Of a stretch of DNA of 64,000 nt, positions 1 through 9,680 are shown piece by piece. The stretch's first letter is position 1, and each line of letters starts with the position of its first letter. Source of the stretch: Marinobacter bryozoorum (GTDB lineage Bacteria > Pseudomonadota > Gammaproteobacteria > Pseudomonadales > Oleiphilaceae); the NCBI RefSeq assembly GCF_023156245.1, contig NZ_JAKZAH010000017.1, positions 29,574 to 93,573 on the forward strand, given 5' to 3'. Under the pieces are notes generated by a model. That model saw only the letters and a list, made by a program, of their open reading frames with translations, did no database searches and was not told the origin of the DNA. A program made the position numbers and the translations under genes.

Positions 1-874
1 TACCCTGCCCGGCAATGTCCGGCGCTGACCCGTGGCAGGGCTCATACATGCCCTGTTTTTCGGAGTTCAGCGAGGCGGACGGCAGCATGCCGATAGAACC
101 GGTGAGCATAGCCGCTTCATCCGAAAGGATATCACCAAACATGTTACCGGTCACAATCACGTCAAACTGCTTGGGTGCGCGGACCAGCTGCATGGCGGCG
201 TTGTCTACATACATGTGGGACAGTTCCACGTCCGGATAGTCCTTGGCCAGCTCTTCCATGATTTCCCGCCAGAGCACGGTCACTTCCAGCACGTTGGCCT
301 TGTCTACGGAACACAGCTTGCCGTTGCGCTGCTGCGCTGCCTCGAAGGCTACCCGGCCGATACGACGGATCTCGGACTCACTGTAGATATAGGTATTAAA
401 GCCCTGCCGTTCGCCACCGTCCAGCTCACGTACGCCACGGGGCTGGCCGAAATAAATGCCACCGGTCAGTTCACGGACAATCATGATATCCAGGCCGGAC
501 ACCACCTCAGGCTTGAGGGAGGACGCTGACGCCAGTTGCGGGTACAGGATGGCCGGCCGCAGGTTGGCAAACAGCTCAAGGTTGGAGCGCAGGCCCAGCA
601 GCCCCTTTTCCGGGCGCTTTGCCATTTCCAGCTTGTCCCACTGGGGACCACCAACGGCACCCAACACGATGGCATCGGCCTTTTTCGCCCGCTCGAGGGT
701 GTCGCTTGGCAGTGGCTCGCCGGTTTCGTCGATGGCGGCACCACCAACCAGGCCGGTTTCAAATTGCAGTCCCAGGTCAAACTGGTCATTAACCTTGTTC
801 AGGACTTTTTCGGCCTCGGCCACGATTTCCGGGCCAATCCCGTCACCGGGCAGCATCAGTACGCTTCTGGACAT
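1..874 (-). CDS. leuB: 3-isopropylmalate dehydrogenase (partial, C-terminus outside window)
   Basis: Oxidises and decarboxylates 3-isopropylmalate to 2-ketoisocaproate with NAD+ in the cytoplasm, the third dedicated step of leucine synthesis. I translated it directly from the minus strand: the ATG at 874 opens [17 protein letters not shown], the family's N-terminal nucleotide/substrate loop. About 291 codons are visible, including ELTGGIYFG, the YxxSE-type segment and [11 protein letters not shown], which carries metal-binding aspartates. The family is about 355-360 residues long, so roughly 65 residues are missing beyond base 1. It lies 28 bp downstream of leuD in the same direction and is the last visible gene of the leuCDB operon. 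Identification is secure; the 3' end cannot be seen. Confidence 0.96.
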   Translation of the reverse strand, partial: MSRSVLMLPGDGIGPEIVAEAEKVLNKVNDQFDLGLQFETGLVGGAAIDETGEPLPSDTLERAKKADAIVLGAVGGPQWDKLEMAKRPEKGLLGLRSNLELFANLRPAILYPQLASASSLKPEVVSGLDIMIVRELTGGIYFGQPRGVRELDGGERQGFNTYIYSESEIRRIGRVAFEAAQQRNGKLCSVDKANVLEVTVLWREIMEELAKDYPDVELSHMYVDNAAMQLVRAPKQFDVIVTGNMFGDILSDEAAMLTGSIGMLPSASLNSEKQGMYEPCHGSAPDIAGQG

Positions 875-902
875 AGTATTTTTCCGTTGTCAGCTTGGAT
901 GA

Positions 903-1550
903 TCAGTTTGCCGTATTGAACAGCCAGGGGGCCGTTTCGCGCCGCTTGTTTTCGTAGTCGCGGATAAGGTCTGCGTCTTCGAGGGTTACCCCGATGTCGT
1001 CCAGTCCGTTCAGCAGGCAGTGGCGGCGGAAATCGTCCACGTCAAAACCGAAGGATTCGCCTGAAGGTGTTGTAACCGTCTTGGCTTCCAGGTCGATGGA
1101 CAGTTGATAGCCCTCATTCTCATAGGTCTCCTGGAACAGCTTCTCAACCACTTCTTCAGCAAGAACAATGGGTAACAGGCCATTCTTGAAACAGTTGTTA
1201 TAGAAGATATCCGCAAAGCTCGGGGCAATGATCACGCGGAATCCGAAGTCATCCAGGGCCCAGGGGGCATGTTCGCGGCTTGAGCCGCAACCGAAGTTGC
1301 GGCGGGCCAGCAGCACACTGGCGTTCCTGTAGCGATCCTGGTTGAGCACGAAATCCGGGTTCAGGGGCCGGTTGGAACAGTCCTGATCCGGCTTACCTTC
1401 GTCCAGGTAGCGCAACTCGTCAAACAGGTTAGGGCCGAAGCCGGTCCGCTTGATGGACTTCAGGAATTGCTTGGGGATGATCATGTCCGTATCCACATTG
1501 GACCGGTCCATGGGGGCGGCGACGCCCTGGTGTTGCGTAAATGCGCGCAT
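903..1550 (-). CDS. leuD: 3-isopropylmalate dehydratase small subunit
   Basis: Swivel-domain subunit of isopropylmalate isomerase, which works with LeuC to interconvert 2- and 3-isopropylmalate. The 215-residue product matches the usual bacterial length of about 200-215. Typical features are the N-terminal [16 protein letters not shown] segment and [14 protein letters not shown], the conserved substrate loop. The ATG at 1550 is preceded by GGAG at good spacing. It sits 22 bp after leuC and 28 bp before leuB, so the three are almost certainly co-transcribed. Confidence 0.97.
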   Translation of the reverse strand: MRAFTQHQGVAAPMDRSNVDTDMIIPKQFLKSIKRTGFGPNLFDELRYLDEGKPDQDCSNRPLNPDFVLNQDRYRNASVLLARRNFGCGSSREHAPWALDDFGFRVIIAPSFADIFYNNCFKNGLLPIVLAEEVVEKLFQETYENEGYQLSIDLEAKTVTTPSGESFGFDVDDFRRHCLLNGLDDIGVTLEDADLIRDYENKRRETAPWLFNTAN

Positions 1551-1572
1551 GGTTGTCTCTCCTGTGGATCAA

Positions 1573-2991
1573 TCAGTTCATTATTTCACGGACATCGACG
1601 AAATGGCCCTTGATGGCCGCTGCCGCCGCCATCGCCGGGCTCACCAGGTGGGTACGCCCACCAAAGCCCTGACGCCCTTCGAAGTTACGGTTGGAGGTGG
1701 ACGCGCAATGCTCCCCCTGCCCCAGCTTGTCGGCGTTCATGGCCAGGCACATGGAGCAGCCCGGATCCCGCCATTCGAGGCCGGCTTCGATAAAGACCTT
1801 GTCCAGGCCTTCCTGTTCCGCCTGGGCCTTCACCAGGCCAGAGCCCGGGACCACCATGGCCTGCTTCAGGGTCGGTGACACCTTGTGCCCCTTGACCACC
1901 TTGGCCGCTTCCCGCAGGTCTTCGATGCGGCTGTTTGTGCAGGAGCCAATGAAGACTCGGTCCAGCTTGATGTCAGTAATCTTCTGATTGGGCTGTAATC
2001 CCATGTACTTCAACGCCCGGACAATGCCTTCGCGCTTGATGGGATCTTCTTCCCGGTCCGGGTCCGGTACCGCGCCGTCGACGCCAGTGACCATTTCCGG
2101 GCTGGTGCCCCAGCTGACCTGCGGCAGGATGTCGGCACCGTCCAGTTCGACCACCTTGTCGAACACCGCGTCGTCATCGCTGTGCAGGGTGCGCCAGTAT
2201 TCCACCGCCTTGTCCCACTGCTCACCCTCGGGTGCGAAGGGACGGCCCCTTACATAGTCGATGGTCGTATCGTCGACGCTGACCATTCCGACCCGGGCAC
2301 CCGCCTCGATGGACATGTTGCAGATGGTCATGCGCGCTTCCATGCTCAGGTCGTGGATGGCCTCACCGCCAAATTCGATGGCGTAGCCTGTGCCGCCTGC
2401 GGTGCCGATCCTGCCGATAATGGCCAGCACCACATCCTTGCCGGTGACGCCTGGGCCTAGCTTGCCGTTGACCTTTACCAGCATGTTTTTCATCTTTTGC
2501 TGGACCAGGCACTGGGTGGCCAGTACATGCTCCACTTCGGAGGTGCCGATGCCGTGGGCCAGGCAACCAAAGGCGCCGTGGGTAGAGGTGTGGGAGTCAC
2601 CGCAGACGATGCTCATGCCCGGCAGCGTGGCGCCCTGCTCCGGCCCGATAACGTGGACGATGCCCTGACGCTGGTCCTTGATCTTGAATTCGAGGATGCC
2701 AAACTCGTCGCAGTTCTTGTCGAGGGTTTCCACCTGGATCCTGGAAACCGGGTCGACGATGCCTTCCACGCCCCGCTCACGATCGGTAGTGGGGACGTTG
2801 TGGTCCGGTGTGGCGATGTTGGCGTCTATGCGCCAGGGTTTGCGATCGGCCAGGCGCAGTCCTTCGAAGGCCTGCGGTGAGGTGACTTCGTGGAGCAGTT
2901 GCCGGTCGATGTAGATCAGCGCAGAGCCGTCGTCGCGCTGCTTGACCAGGTGGTCGTCCCACAATTTGTCGTATAAGGTCTTGCCCGCCAT
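1573..2991 (-). CDS. leuC: 3-isopropylmalate dehydratase large subunit
   Basis: Aconitase-family subunit that carries the [4Fe-4S] cluster of isopropylmalate isomerase (leucine synthesis, cytoplasm). The 472 residues fit the family (about 466-475). Cluster ligands are visible in [12 protein letters not shown] and in [11 protein letters not shown], roughly residues 350 and 410-415; the [13 protein letters not shown] loop is also present. It is the first gene of leuCDB. The upstream region to 3355 contains a TAGAAT -10-like element and a LysR-type dyad, next to a divergent LysR gene, so regulation by that protein is likely but inferred. Confidence 0.97.
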   Translation of the reverse strand: MAGKTLYDKLWDDHLVKQRDDGSALIYIDRQLLHEVTSPQAFEGLRLADRKPWRIDANIATPDHNVPTTDRERGVEGIVDPVSRIQVETLDKNCDEFGILEFKIKDQRQGIVHVIGPEQGATLPGMSIVCGDSHTSTHGAFGCLAHGIGTSEVEHVLATQCLVQQKMKNMLVKVNGKLGPGVTGKDVVLAIIGRIGTAGGTGYAIEFGGEAIHDLSMEARMTICNMSIEAGARVGMVSVDDTTIDYVRGRPFAPEGEQWDKAVEYWRTLHSDDDAVFDKVVELDGADILPQVSWGTSPEMVTGVDGAVPDPDREEDPIKREGIVRALKYMGLQPNQKITDIKLDRVFIGSCTNSRIEDLREAAKVVKGHKVSPTLKQAMVVPGSGLVKAQAEQEGLDKVFIEAGLEWRDPGCSMCLAMNADKLGQGEHCASTSNRNFEGRQGFGGRTHLVSPAMAAAAAIKGHFVDVREIMN

Positions 2992-3083
2992 GATGGTGTC
3001 TCTCTCGGTTGTTCGGGTCTGGTTTTGATTGCACTGGGTGGATTTTACTCCCGCGTGTCGAATAACCGCAATTCATGTTTTTT

Positions 3084-3107
3084 ATTCTAGCCATTCCTAT
3101 CTGGAAT
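3084..3107 (-). promoter_or_regulatory. leuC promoter region with LTTR-type dyad
   Basis: On the minus strand TAGAAT (3089-3084) is a good -10 element about 95 bp upstream of the leuC start. Immediately upstream, at 3093-3107, lies the perfect inverted repeat ATTCC-N5-GGAAT, which fits the T-N11-A pattern of LysR-type operators. No good -35 hexamer is present at 16-18 bp spacing, as often seen in activator-dependent promoters. Binding by the divergent LysR protein is inference. Confidence 0.5.
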
Positions 3108-3194
3108 GTTATAGTTGTGACAAGCGAATTACCGCTGCCAAGTACTTTATTAACCCAGGCCTGAGATTTCGGTGCAAAGGCCGGTGAGCGGTAT

Positions 3195-3303
3195 GGCTTT
3201 TCCGGACACGCCCACAAGTACGTCCATGGCCGATTTTTGCTCCTGCAAAATCGGCATTCCCGCCATCCGTGGCGGTCATAGAGCTCGACGTTCCGGGAAA
3301 AGC
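3195..3303. repeat. long imperfect palindrome, candidate intergenic repeat element
   Basis: Within the 364-bp leuC-lysR spacer an approximately 109-bp imperfect palindrome runs from GCTTTTCC-GG (3196) to CCGGGAAAAGC (3293-3303), with ACGTC/GACGT and other paired blocks inside. Its centre is the hairpin GCCGATTTT (3229-3237) / AAAATCGGC (3247-3255). The layout resembles ERIC-like intergenic repeats: 100+ bp, palindromic, between genes. Only one copy occurs in this window, so its repetitive nature is inferred from structure and from a recollection of similar spacers in Marinobacter-type genomes. Both strands give short open frames across it that I regard as spurious. Confidence 0.5.
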
Positions 3304-3355
3304 ATCCCCCACCCCGGCTCTCCAACTACGTGCAAGCCTCAGACAGGACTAGAGT

Positions 3356-4222
3356 GTGGACTCCAACGCCTTAAAAGCCTTTGTAACCATCGTGGACCAG
3401 GGATCGTTCTCTGAGGCCGCCGAGAACCTCCACTTGACCCAACCGGCGATCAGTAAACGACTGGCGGCCCTGGAGAATCAGCTGGGAACGCCGCTCCTGG
3501 AACGTAGTCATCGGCAGATCCGCCTCACAGACGCTGGTGCCCGGTTGCTGCCCCATGCCCGTCGGATTCTGGATGAGGTGCATAATGCCCGGCTGGCGTT
3601 GCAGGACGGGGCCGGCGAGGTGTCGGGGCACCTGGCGTTGATTGCCAGCCATCACATCGGGTTACATCACCTGCCCGCCTGGTTGCAGCGGCTGGGTCGT
3701 GAGTATCCGGAGGTGTCGCTGGGGCTGCAGTTTATGGACTCAGAGGGTGCCTATGACCAGATGCGCAAGCGGACGGCGGAACTGGCGTTCGTGACGCTCA
3801 GTGAGAGTATGGACCAGTCGTTCGAGGTGCATGTGCGCTGGGAAGATCCGATGGCATTCGTTGTAGCGCCGGATCATCCATTGGCGACGCTGGAGCAGCC
3901 CGACCTGGCCGAGCTGTCCAGCTATGACGCCTTGTTGCCGGAGGCGGGTACGGCCACTTATCGCTCCGTCAGCCGGTTGTTCCTGGATGCAGGCCTTTCC
4001 CTGAACCTGCCCATGCCGACCAATTACATGGAAACACTGAAGGTGATGGCCGGTGTCGGGCTCGGTTGGAGTGTCTTGCCGGTAAATATGGTAGACAGTT
4101 CCCTGAAGGTATTGCCGGTACCCCACCGGGTAAGCCGCTTTCTCGGCGCAATCGGTCTGCGGGGTCGGTCTCTCAGTCCGCAGGCGCGGGCATTGCTGGG
4201 GATTGCCGGGGAAATCAGGTAG
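3356..4222 (+). CDS. LysR-family transcriptional regulator, divergent from leuCDB
   Basis: A 288-residue LysR regulator: N-terminal winged helix-turn-helix (residues 1-60, with FSEAAENLHLTQPAISKRL as the recognition region) and a periplasmic-binding-protein-like effector domain (about 90-285). The start is GTG at 3356, giving MDSNALKAFV, the normal beginning of the family. It is transcribed away from leuC across a shared 364-bp region with a T-N11-A dyad, the classical layout of a LysR protein controlling its neighbour; control of leuCDB is therefore likely, but the inducer is unknown. Its last 8 bp overlap the end of the convergent MFS gene. Confidence 0.9.
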   Translation: MDSNALKAFVTIVDQGSFSEAAENLHLTQPAISKRLAALENQLGTPLLERSHRQIRLTDAGARLLPHARRILDEVHNARLALQDGAGEVSGHLALIASHHIGLHHLPAWLQRLGREYPEVSLGLQFMDSEGAYDQMRKRTAELAFVTLSESMDQSFEVHVRWEDPMAFVVAPDHPLATLEQPDLAELSSYDALLPEAGTATYRSVSRLFLDAGLSLNLPMPTNYMETLKVMAGVGLGWSVLPVNMVDSSLKVLPVPHRVSRFLGAIGLRGRSLSPQARALLGIAGEIR

Positions 4223-5363
4223 GTGCCTCTTCGGGCGGCGGCCGCAGCCAGCGCCAGGTAAGGCCGACGGCAAAGAGCATGGCGATGGCACCGCCCCAGA
4301 AGGCGATCGAGGTGTTGAAGCCCTCCACCAGGAAGCCCGAGAGCCAGGCCCCCACTGCGCCACCAGCACCGAAGGTCAAGCCACTATAGAGCGCCTGCCC
4401 CTGCCCGTGGTGGTGCTGACCAAAGAAGCCCTGGACGTACTGCACGGAGATAACGTGCAGTGCGCCGTACGAGGCAGCGTGGAGCAACTGCGCGAAGATA
4501 AGGACAGAGACTACGTCGGTGACCTCAGCAATAAGGACCCAGCGGACCATGGTCAGCATAAGCGCGCCGATGGCAATCTGGCGCACGGAAAAGTGCCGGG
4601 TAATCCGGTGCATGACCAGGAACAGGCCAATTTCCGCCAGGACACCCAGGGACCAGAGCAATCCGATGCTGAGCTTGCTGTAGCCGAACTGCTCCAGGTG
4701 GATGCTGAAAAACGTGTAGTAGGCCCCGTGGGAAACCTGCAGCAGGAAGTTCATGGCGAAGAATGCAACCACTGCCGGGTGACTGACGATGGCTTTCAGG
4801 CTGCCCCGGGGCGCCGGCGCTTTTTTCTCGCCCCGCTCTGAAGGAACCAGGAAGGCCGAGATGGCGATGCCGGCAAAGACCGGTAACAGCAACCACGGCA
4901 GTGATGTAATCGGCACCCATTCCAGCACGCCACCGATGATGGCGACGCCACCGATAAACCCCACGGACCCCCAAAGGCGGATACGACCATATCGCTCTTT
5001 CCGGGTGCCGAGAACCCTGAGCGTAATCACCTCGTAAAGCGGAAGAATAGCGTTCCAGAAGAAGGTGAACAGCAGCATCACCAGCAGCAGGCCGTTAAAC
5101 CCCGGCTCGAGGAACACACCGGCAAAACACAGCGAGCCAATCACGGCCCCGAATCGCACCAGCCGTACCCGAAGGCCGGAACGGTCGCCCAACCAGCCCC
5201 AGACGCTGGGGGCGACGATCTTGGTGAGCTGGATGGTCGCCATCAGGGTGGCGATTTGCAGATAGGAGAAGCCCCGCCCTTCCAGGTACAACGACCAGTA
5301 AGGCAGCAGTGAGCCCAGCAGGGCGAAGAACCAGAAGTAGAGGTTTGAGAGTCGCCAGTAAAT
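4215..5363 (-). CDS. MFS transporter, HcaT/3-phenylpropionate-permease-like; probable ATT start
   Basis: Twelve-helix major facilitator protein of about 382 residues. The block YWRLSNLYFWF...LLPYWSLYLEGRGF and the VWGWLGDRSGLRVRLVRFGA loop (MFS motif A position) match the HcaT-like subfamily; the substrate is unknown. The start needs care: beginning at TTG 5291 would delete the first helix. In-frame coding runs upstream to a TGA at 5384-5382 and contains no ATG, GTG or TTG before that helix. An ATT at 5363 lies exactly where homologues begin (M-x-YWRLS) and has AAGGA (about 9 bp) upstream, so I place the start there, as in the rare-start gene infC. A sequencing error is the alternative. It follows aroC on the same strand. 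Confidence 0.75.
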   Translation of the reverse strand: MYWRLSNLYFWFFALLGSLLPYWSLYLEGRGFSYLQIATLMATIQLTKIVAPSVWGWLGDRSGLRVRLVRFGAVIGSLCFAGVFLEPGFNGLLLVMLLFTFFWNAILPLYEVITLRVLGTRKERYGRIRLWGSVGFIGGVAIIGGVLEWVPITSLPWLLLPVFAGIAISAFLVPSERGEKKAPAPRGSLKAIVSHPAVVAFFAMNFLLQVSHGAYYTFFSIHLEQFGYSKLSIGLLWSLGVLAEIGLFLVMHRITRHFSVRQIAIGALMLTMVRWVLIAEVTDVVSVLIFAQLLHAASYGALHVISVQYVQGFFGQHHHGQGQALYSGLTFGAGGAVGAWLSGFLVEGFNTSIAFWGGAIAMLFAVGLTWRWLRPPPEEAPT

Positions 5364-5407
5364 AACGGTTTTCCTTAAGATTCAGATCGTCCGGCAAAAC
5401 CCGTTAC

Positions 5408-5423
5408 GGGGGCTTTCGCCCCC
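5408..5423 (-). terminator. GC-rich hairpin after aroC
   Basis: GGGGGC-GAAA-GCCCCC hairpin starting 5 nt after the aroC stop codon, followed on the minus strand by GTAACGGGTTTT. The stem is very stable, but the T tract is short and set back, so this may be an attenuating terminator or an mRNA 3' stabiliser between aroC and the MFS gene. Confidence 0.4.
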
Positions 5424-5427
5424 GCTG

Positions 5428-6522
5428 TCAACGCTGTCCGATGTTGGGTGTCGTCACCTCGACATCGCCGTTCTGTCCCCGCTGACGCAGGTAGTGGTCC
5501 ATCAGCACAATGGCCATCATGGCCTCGGCGATCGGAGTTGCCCTTATGCCGACACAGGGGTCATGGCGGCCGGTGGTTACCACGTCAACCGGGTTGCCGT
5601 CCACATCAATACTCTGCCCCGGCAGCCGAAGGCTCGAGGTGGGCTTGAGGGCGATGCTGGCAACGATGGGCTGGCCCGAGGAGATTCCCCCCAGAACACC
5701 GCCGGCATGGTTGCTCAGGAAACCTTCGGGCGTCAGTTCGTCCCGGTGTTCGGTTCCCTTCTGGGTAACCGAATCGAAGCCGGCACCGATTTCCACGCCC
5801 TTGACCGCGTTGATACTCATCAGCGCATGGGCCAGGTCTGCATCGAGCCGGTCAAAGATGGGCTCCCCCAACCCAGGGGGCACGTTTTCTGCCACGACGT
5901 TGATGCGCGCACCGATGGAATTACCTTCCTTGCGTAAGGCGTCCATGTAGGCTTCCATTTCCGGCACCTTGCCAGCGTCCGGGCAGAAGAACGGGTTCTG
6001 GTGGACCTGGTCCCAGTCGAACGACTCCGCCTTGATCGGGCCCAGCTGGGACAGGTAGCCCCGGATACGGATACCGAGTCTCTGCTCCAGGTATTTCCGG
6101 GCCACGGCGCCTGCCGCAACGCGCATGGCGGTTTCGCGGGCGGAAGACCGGCCCCCGCCACGATAATCCCGCACGCCATACTTGTGCATGTAGGTGTAGT
6201 CAGCATGGGCCGGGCGAAACTGTTGTGCGATCTTCGAGTAGTCCTTGGACCGCTGGTCGGTATTTTCGATCAGCAGGCCGATGGGCGTCCCCGTGGTCTT
6301 GCCTTCGAACACGCCGGAAAGGATACGTACCTCATCCGCCTCCCGGCGCTGGGTGGTGTGGCGGGACGTACCGGGCTTGCGGCGGTCCAGGTCTTCCTGG
6401 AGGTCCGCTTCGGTCAGCTCCAGGCCCGGCGGGCAGCCGTCGATAATGCACCCCAGTGCCAGCCCGTGGCTCTCGCCAAAGGAGGTGACGGTAAACAGTT
6501 TTCCAAACGTATTTCCTGACAT
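5428..6522 (-). CDS. aroC: chorismate synthase
   Basis: Converts 5-enolpyruvylshikimate 3-phosphate to chorismate using reduced FMN, the last step of the shikimate pathway (cytoplasm). The 364 residues match the family (350-390). Signature blocks are visible: [18 protein letters not shown] at the N-terminus, [20 protein letters not shown] in the middle, and the C-terminal [17 protein letters not shown]. It lies 37 bp after prmB, the prmB-aroC linkage known from many gammaproteobacteria. Chorismate made here also feeds PabB, encoded about 9 kb away. Confidence 0.98.
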   Translation of the reverse strand: MSGNTFGKLFTVTSFGESHGLALGCIIDGCPPGLELTEADLQEDLDRRKPGTSRHTTQRREADEVRILSGVFEGKTTGTPIGLLIENTDQRSKDYSKIAQQFRPAHADYTYMHKYGVRDYRGGGRSSARETAMRVAAGAVARKYLEQRLGIRIRGYLSQLGPIKAESFDWDQVHQNPFFCPDAGKVPEMEAYMDALRKEGNSIGARINVVAENVPPGLGEPIFDRLDADLAHALMSINAVKGVEIGAGFDSVTQKGTEHRDELTPEGFLSNHAGGVLGGISSGQPIVASIALKPTSSLRLPGQSIDVDGNPVDVVTTGRHDPCVGIRATPIAEAMMAIVLMDHYLRQRGQNGDVEVTTPNIGQR

Positions 6523-6559
6523 GATTCAGTATCTTGTATTTGAATGTTCAGATAGATTC

Positions 6560-7462
6560 TCAGGTATTCTCCAGACCTGACACCAGTTGCTCACGGGTCA
6601 GCAGGAACACGCCGTCGCCCCCGTTTTCGAACTCCAGCCAGGTGAAGGGTATCTGCGGATAGGCTGCATCCAGTGCATGCCAGCTGTTGCCTACTTCCAC
6701 AATCAATAACCCACCAGGATTCAGGTGTTCAGCGGCCCGAGCCAGTATACGATGGGCAATGGCCAGGCCATCTTCTCCGGCTGCCAGTCCAAGCCTGGGT
6801 TCATGGTGATATTCGGCCGGCATATCAGAGAGGTCCTCGGCATCCACATAGGGAGGATTGCTCAGGATAACGTCGTAGCAACCGGTTATCTGATCAAGGA
6901 CATCTGAACGCCTGGTCATGACGCGGTCCGCAATTTCGTGCAATTCGATATTGGATTCCGCAACCGTCAGTGCCTCTTCCGAGATATCTGACAAATCCAC
7001 CACGGCTTCCGGAAAAACCGTGGCCGCGGCAATACCGATACAGCCACTACCGGTGCAAAGGTCCAGGATTCGCTCCACCGGGTGATCCGCCAACCAGGGC
7101 TGCAACCTTGCTTCCAGCAGCTCGGAAATCGGTGAACGGGGTACCAGCACGCGGCCATCTACATGGAATGGCAGCCCCATGAACCAGGCCTCACCAATCA
7201 GGTAGGCCACCGGGAGCCGTTCGTTGACACGCCGGTCGATCCGTTCAAGGATCAGTTGTCGTTCGTCCCGGGTCAGGCGAGCATCCAGGAACAGGGTATT
7301 GTTCTCCAGCGGCAGGTGCAGGCTACGCATCACCAGGAGTACCGCCTCGTCCCATACGTTGTCGGTACCATGGCCGTAATACAGGCCAGCCTCACTGAAG
7401 CGGGAAGCGGCGTAGCGCAGGTAGTCTCTTACGGTAATCAGGTCGTCAATGGGACGGGTCAC
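6560..7462 (-). CDS. prmB: 50S ribosomal protein L3 glutamine N5-methyltransferase
   Basis: SAM-dependent class I methyltransferase that methylates the side-chain amide of a glutamine in ribosomal protein L3. The C-terminal two thirds show the SAM loop [14 protein letters not shown] and the NPPY amide-methyltransferase motif ([11 protein letters not shown]). The N-terminal helical domain and the VPRSPI motif are typical of PrmB rather than PrmC. I start at GTG 7462 ([11 protein letters not shown]), preceded by AAGGA at 7-8 bp, giving 300 residues, the normal length; the frame is open further upstream but reads non-conserved sequence. It forms an operon with aroC. Confidence 0.93.
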   Translation of the reverse strand: MTRPIDDLITVRDYLRYAASRFSEAGLYYGHGTDNVWDEAVLLVMRSLHLPLENNTLFLDARLTRDERQLILERIDRRVNERLPVAYLIGEAWFMGLPFHVDGRVLVPRSPISELLEARLQPWLADHPVERILDLCTGSGCIGIAAATVFPEAVVDLSDISEEALTVAESNIELHEIADRVMTRRSDVLDQITGCYDVILSNPPYVDAEDLSDMPAEYHHEPRLGLAAGEDGLAIAHRILARAAEHLNPGGLLIVEVGNSWHALDAAYPQIPFTWLEFENGGDGVFLLTREQLVSGLENT

Positions 7463-7586
7463 TGCCGGGTCCTTCTGTCTGGCCGCACCGGGGCGGGGCG
7501 TGATTGGTTTCGCCGGATTATACGCGGATTCCCCGCCCCCGGCAGCCCCGGCTGTTGGCACCGGTAAAGACGCGCTGCCAGGGGTC

Positions 7587-8747
7587 CTACAGTGAAAGGG
7601 GCCCGGAACTGCTGCGGTTCTTCTCGAAGCGATCCAGCGCCGCGTGCATGCGTTCGCGGCCAATCTGGATCAGCTCCGGCGCCTTGTGGTAGTCGTAGGT
7701 ACGCGAGGAATTCTTCGGCACGTTCACCAACAGGTCCGGCGGATAGCCGGCGAGCTTGTACTGCACCAGGGCGCTCTGCATGGTTTCGATGGTGAGGTTC
7801 ATGATATCGAACTTGCCAATGCCCAGCTTTTCCCAGTTGATGGTCCCGGTCTCGGCCCAGGGATCCTGGCGGGAAGCCGGTTGCTCTTCCGCCTGTTCCC
7901 GTGCCTCTTCTTCCAGCTTTTCCTCCGGAGTCCCGTTATTGCCGGGCGCGGGATCCCGTCGGCCGCCGAAGCTTTTCAGCGCGTCCCAGTCAAACCACCG
8001 GGAGGCCTTGTCGCGGACCTTTCCGACCCACTCGTCCAGCTCACTGTCATCGCCGACCGGCTTAAAGGCCGCATCGGGGATACGCCGACCGGTATCGTCC
8101 TCGCCACTGAGGTTGACGGCAACGACCAGGTCCGCGTGTGCGGAGATGGTCGGCATGATGGGCAGCGGGTTCAGCAGGGCCCCATCCACCAGTACCCGGC
8201 CATTCATTACCACAGGAGTGATCAGGCCCGGGATAGCGATCGATGCGCGGATGGCCTGGTCCAGGGGTCCCTCCTGGAACCATATTTCCTTGTGGCCGAG
8301 AAGATCGGTGGCCACAGCCGTGTAAGCAAGTGGCAGGGTTTCTATGCGGGTGTCACCCAGCATCTCACGAACGACGGAAAAGACCTTTTCACCCCGGATC
8401 GCCCCCACCGAATTGAGGGTAACATCCAATAGCTTCAACACATCGAACTGGCCCAGTCCGGTCACCCAGTCCTTGTAGGCCTGGAGCTTGCCGGCGGCGT
8501 AGATACCGCCGATCAGCGCGCCCATTGAGCACCCCGAAATAGCGACGATGTCATAACCGCGCTCGCTGAGTACCTCGATAGCGCCGATATGGGCATAGCC
8601 CCGGGCGCCTCCCGACCCCAGGGCCAGGGCGACGGTTTTACGTTCTGGCTTGCCCCGTGCCTCCGCAGCGTCACCCCCGCCTACTGCACCGGCAGGCTCC
8701 GGGGTGCCTGACTGGGCGAGGGGCCTGGGCACTGGAATCTTACTCAT
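7587..8747 (-). CDS. patatin-like phospholipase
   Basis: A 386-residue patatin-family serine acyl hydrolase, RssA/YchK-like in its N-terminal half, presumably cleaving phospholipid acyl chains. The oxyanion loop GSGGARG (about residues 44-50), nucleophile elbow GCSMG (Ser74) and dyad aspartate in LVDGALLNP are all present, so it should be active. Residues 1-36 are low-complexity and the last 120 form a charged extension rich in E, Q and R. No signal peptide is seen, so it is likely cytoplasmic or membrane-peripheral. It overlaps the upstream DUF4892 gene by 8 bp, and that gene in turn lies just after an alpha/beta hydrolase gene: a three-gene lipid/ester hydrolase operon. Confidence 0.9.
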   Translation of the reverse strand: MSKIPVPRPLAQSGTPEPAGAVGGGDAAEARGKPERKTVALALGSGGARGYAHIGAIEVLSERGYDIVAISGCSMGALIGGIYAAGKLQAYKDWVTGLGQFDVLKLLDVTLNSVGAIRGEKVFSVVREMLGDTRIETLPLAYTAVATDLLGHKEIWFQEGPLDQAIRASIAIPGLITPVVMNGRVLVDGALLNPLPIMPTISAHADLVVAVNLSGEDDTGRRIPDAAFKPVGDDSELDEWVGKVRDKASRWFDWDALKSFGGRRDPAPGNNGTPEEKLEEEAREQAEEQPASRQDPWAETGTINWEKLGIGKFDIMNLTIETMQSALVQYKLAGYPPDLLVNVPKNSSRTYDYHKAPELIQIGRERMHAALDRFEKNRSSSGPLSL

Positions 8748-9672
8748 TAAGGCTGCCTCCCTCCGGGGGCGTTATCACCAGGATTTCGATACGATTTTCC
8801 GGGCGTTCCGGCGTGGCAAAGCGCACCAGGGGACCGACCGCGTGAATCAGGTGCCTCGAACTGGATAACCCAGACCTGTCGAGCAGGTCCGACATGGTGT
8901 TGGCGGCCCGTTCCGCCCGGTCGACAGCTTCCTGGATGGTTTCGCCCTCCTCCAGGTTGGAAAAGCCCGCGATAACAATGCGACTGTCCGGATCCGAGGC
9001 CATATCATCCAGTACGCGACGGGTTTCACCGCCCCAGTCGAACCGAATGCTGATGCCACCCTCCCAGGGCACGATAACCGGCCCGGCAAGGCGGCTGCCC
9101 TTACCGTCGACACCCGGGAGCACCACGTCGTCTGCCAGTTGCAACTGCTCGAGCCACAGATATTCCCGCTCATTTCCCCGGGTCACCGTGTAAAGCACCA
9201 CCAGCCAGCGCTGTCCGCCATTGTCCTCGAAGCCGGCTACCAGGTAATCCTGCTGGGCATCCCGGCCGTAAAGCGTGGCCTGGTCGAATACCTGGTTTGC
9301 CCATACATTACTGCGGCCGCATTCACGCCCGCCACACTGGAACAGGATACTGGCGTTGCGGGTCTGCAGCTGCTCCATATACCAGCGCCGGGCGTCCTGG
9401 CGGGTCACCCCTGGCTCCATCCGGAACAGTCGGCCAGTCCCCTTCACAGCCAGTCGCTCAGACCGCTCGGCCCGAAGTTCCGAACCCACTTCACGAATGG
9501 GACTGAGCATTACCCGGTAGGACGGGGACGCCAGGGTCCGTTCGCCTTCAAGCTCCGCCTGTGGGAAGTCCATGAGCACACGGGCCTGCGCAGGCGCCCA
9601 GGGCAACAGTGACAGCAGCAGTCCAAGGGCGAACCAGCGGGCGATAGAAAAACGTACAGATCCGGAAAGCAT
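8740..9672 (-). CDS. DUF4892 domain-containing exported protein
   Basis: About 310 residues with a clear N-terminal signal segment (FSIARWFALGLLLSLLPW, cleavage near AQARV), so periplasmic or outer-membrane associated. The central region (for example QCGGRECGRSNVWANQVF with two close cysteines) matches my recollection of DUF4892. The last about 95 residues, with SRIVIAGFSNLEEG and NRIEILVITPP, resemble an OmpA-type peptidoglycan-binding fold (a guess from the pattern). A TTG at 9684 overlaps the upstream stop, but ATG 9672 has GAGG at 6 bp and is chosen. Function unknown; it is sandwiched between two hydrolase genes. Confidence 0.82.
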   Translation of the reverse strand: MLSGSVRFSIARWFALGLLLSLLPWAPAQARVLMDFPQAELEGERTLASPSYRVMLSPIREVGSELRAERSERLAVKGTGRLFRMEPGVTRQDARRWYMEQLQTRNASILFQCGGRECGRSNVWANQVFDQATLYGRDAQQDYLVAGFEDNGGQRWLVVLYTVTRGNEREYLWLEQLQLADDVVLPGVDGKGSRLAGPVIVPWEGGISIRFDWGGETRRVLDDMASDPDSRIVIAGFSNLEEGETIQEAVDRAERAANTMSDLLDRSGLSSSRHLIHAVGPLVRFATPERPENRIEILVITPPEGGSLNE

Positions 9673-9680
9673 CACGTGCC

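Noticed and set aside
3109..3414. Short open frames on both strands across the leuC-lysR spacer
   Set aside because: They translate the palindromic element, lack family features or ribosome sites, and mirror each other; best explained as repeat DNA.
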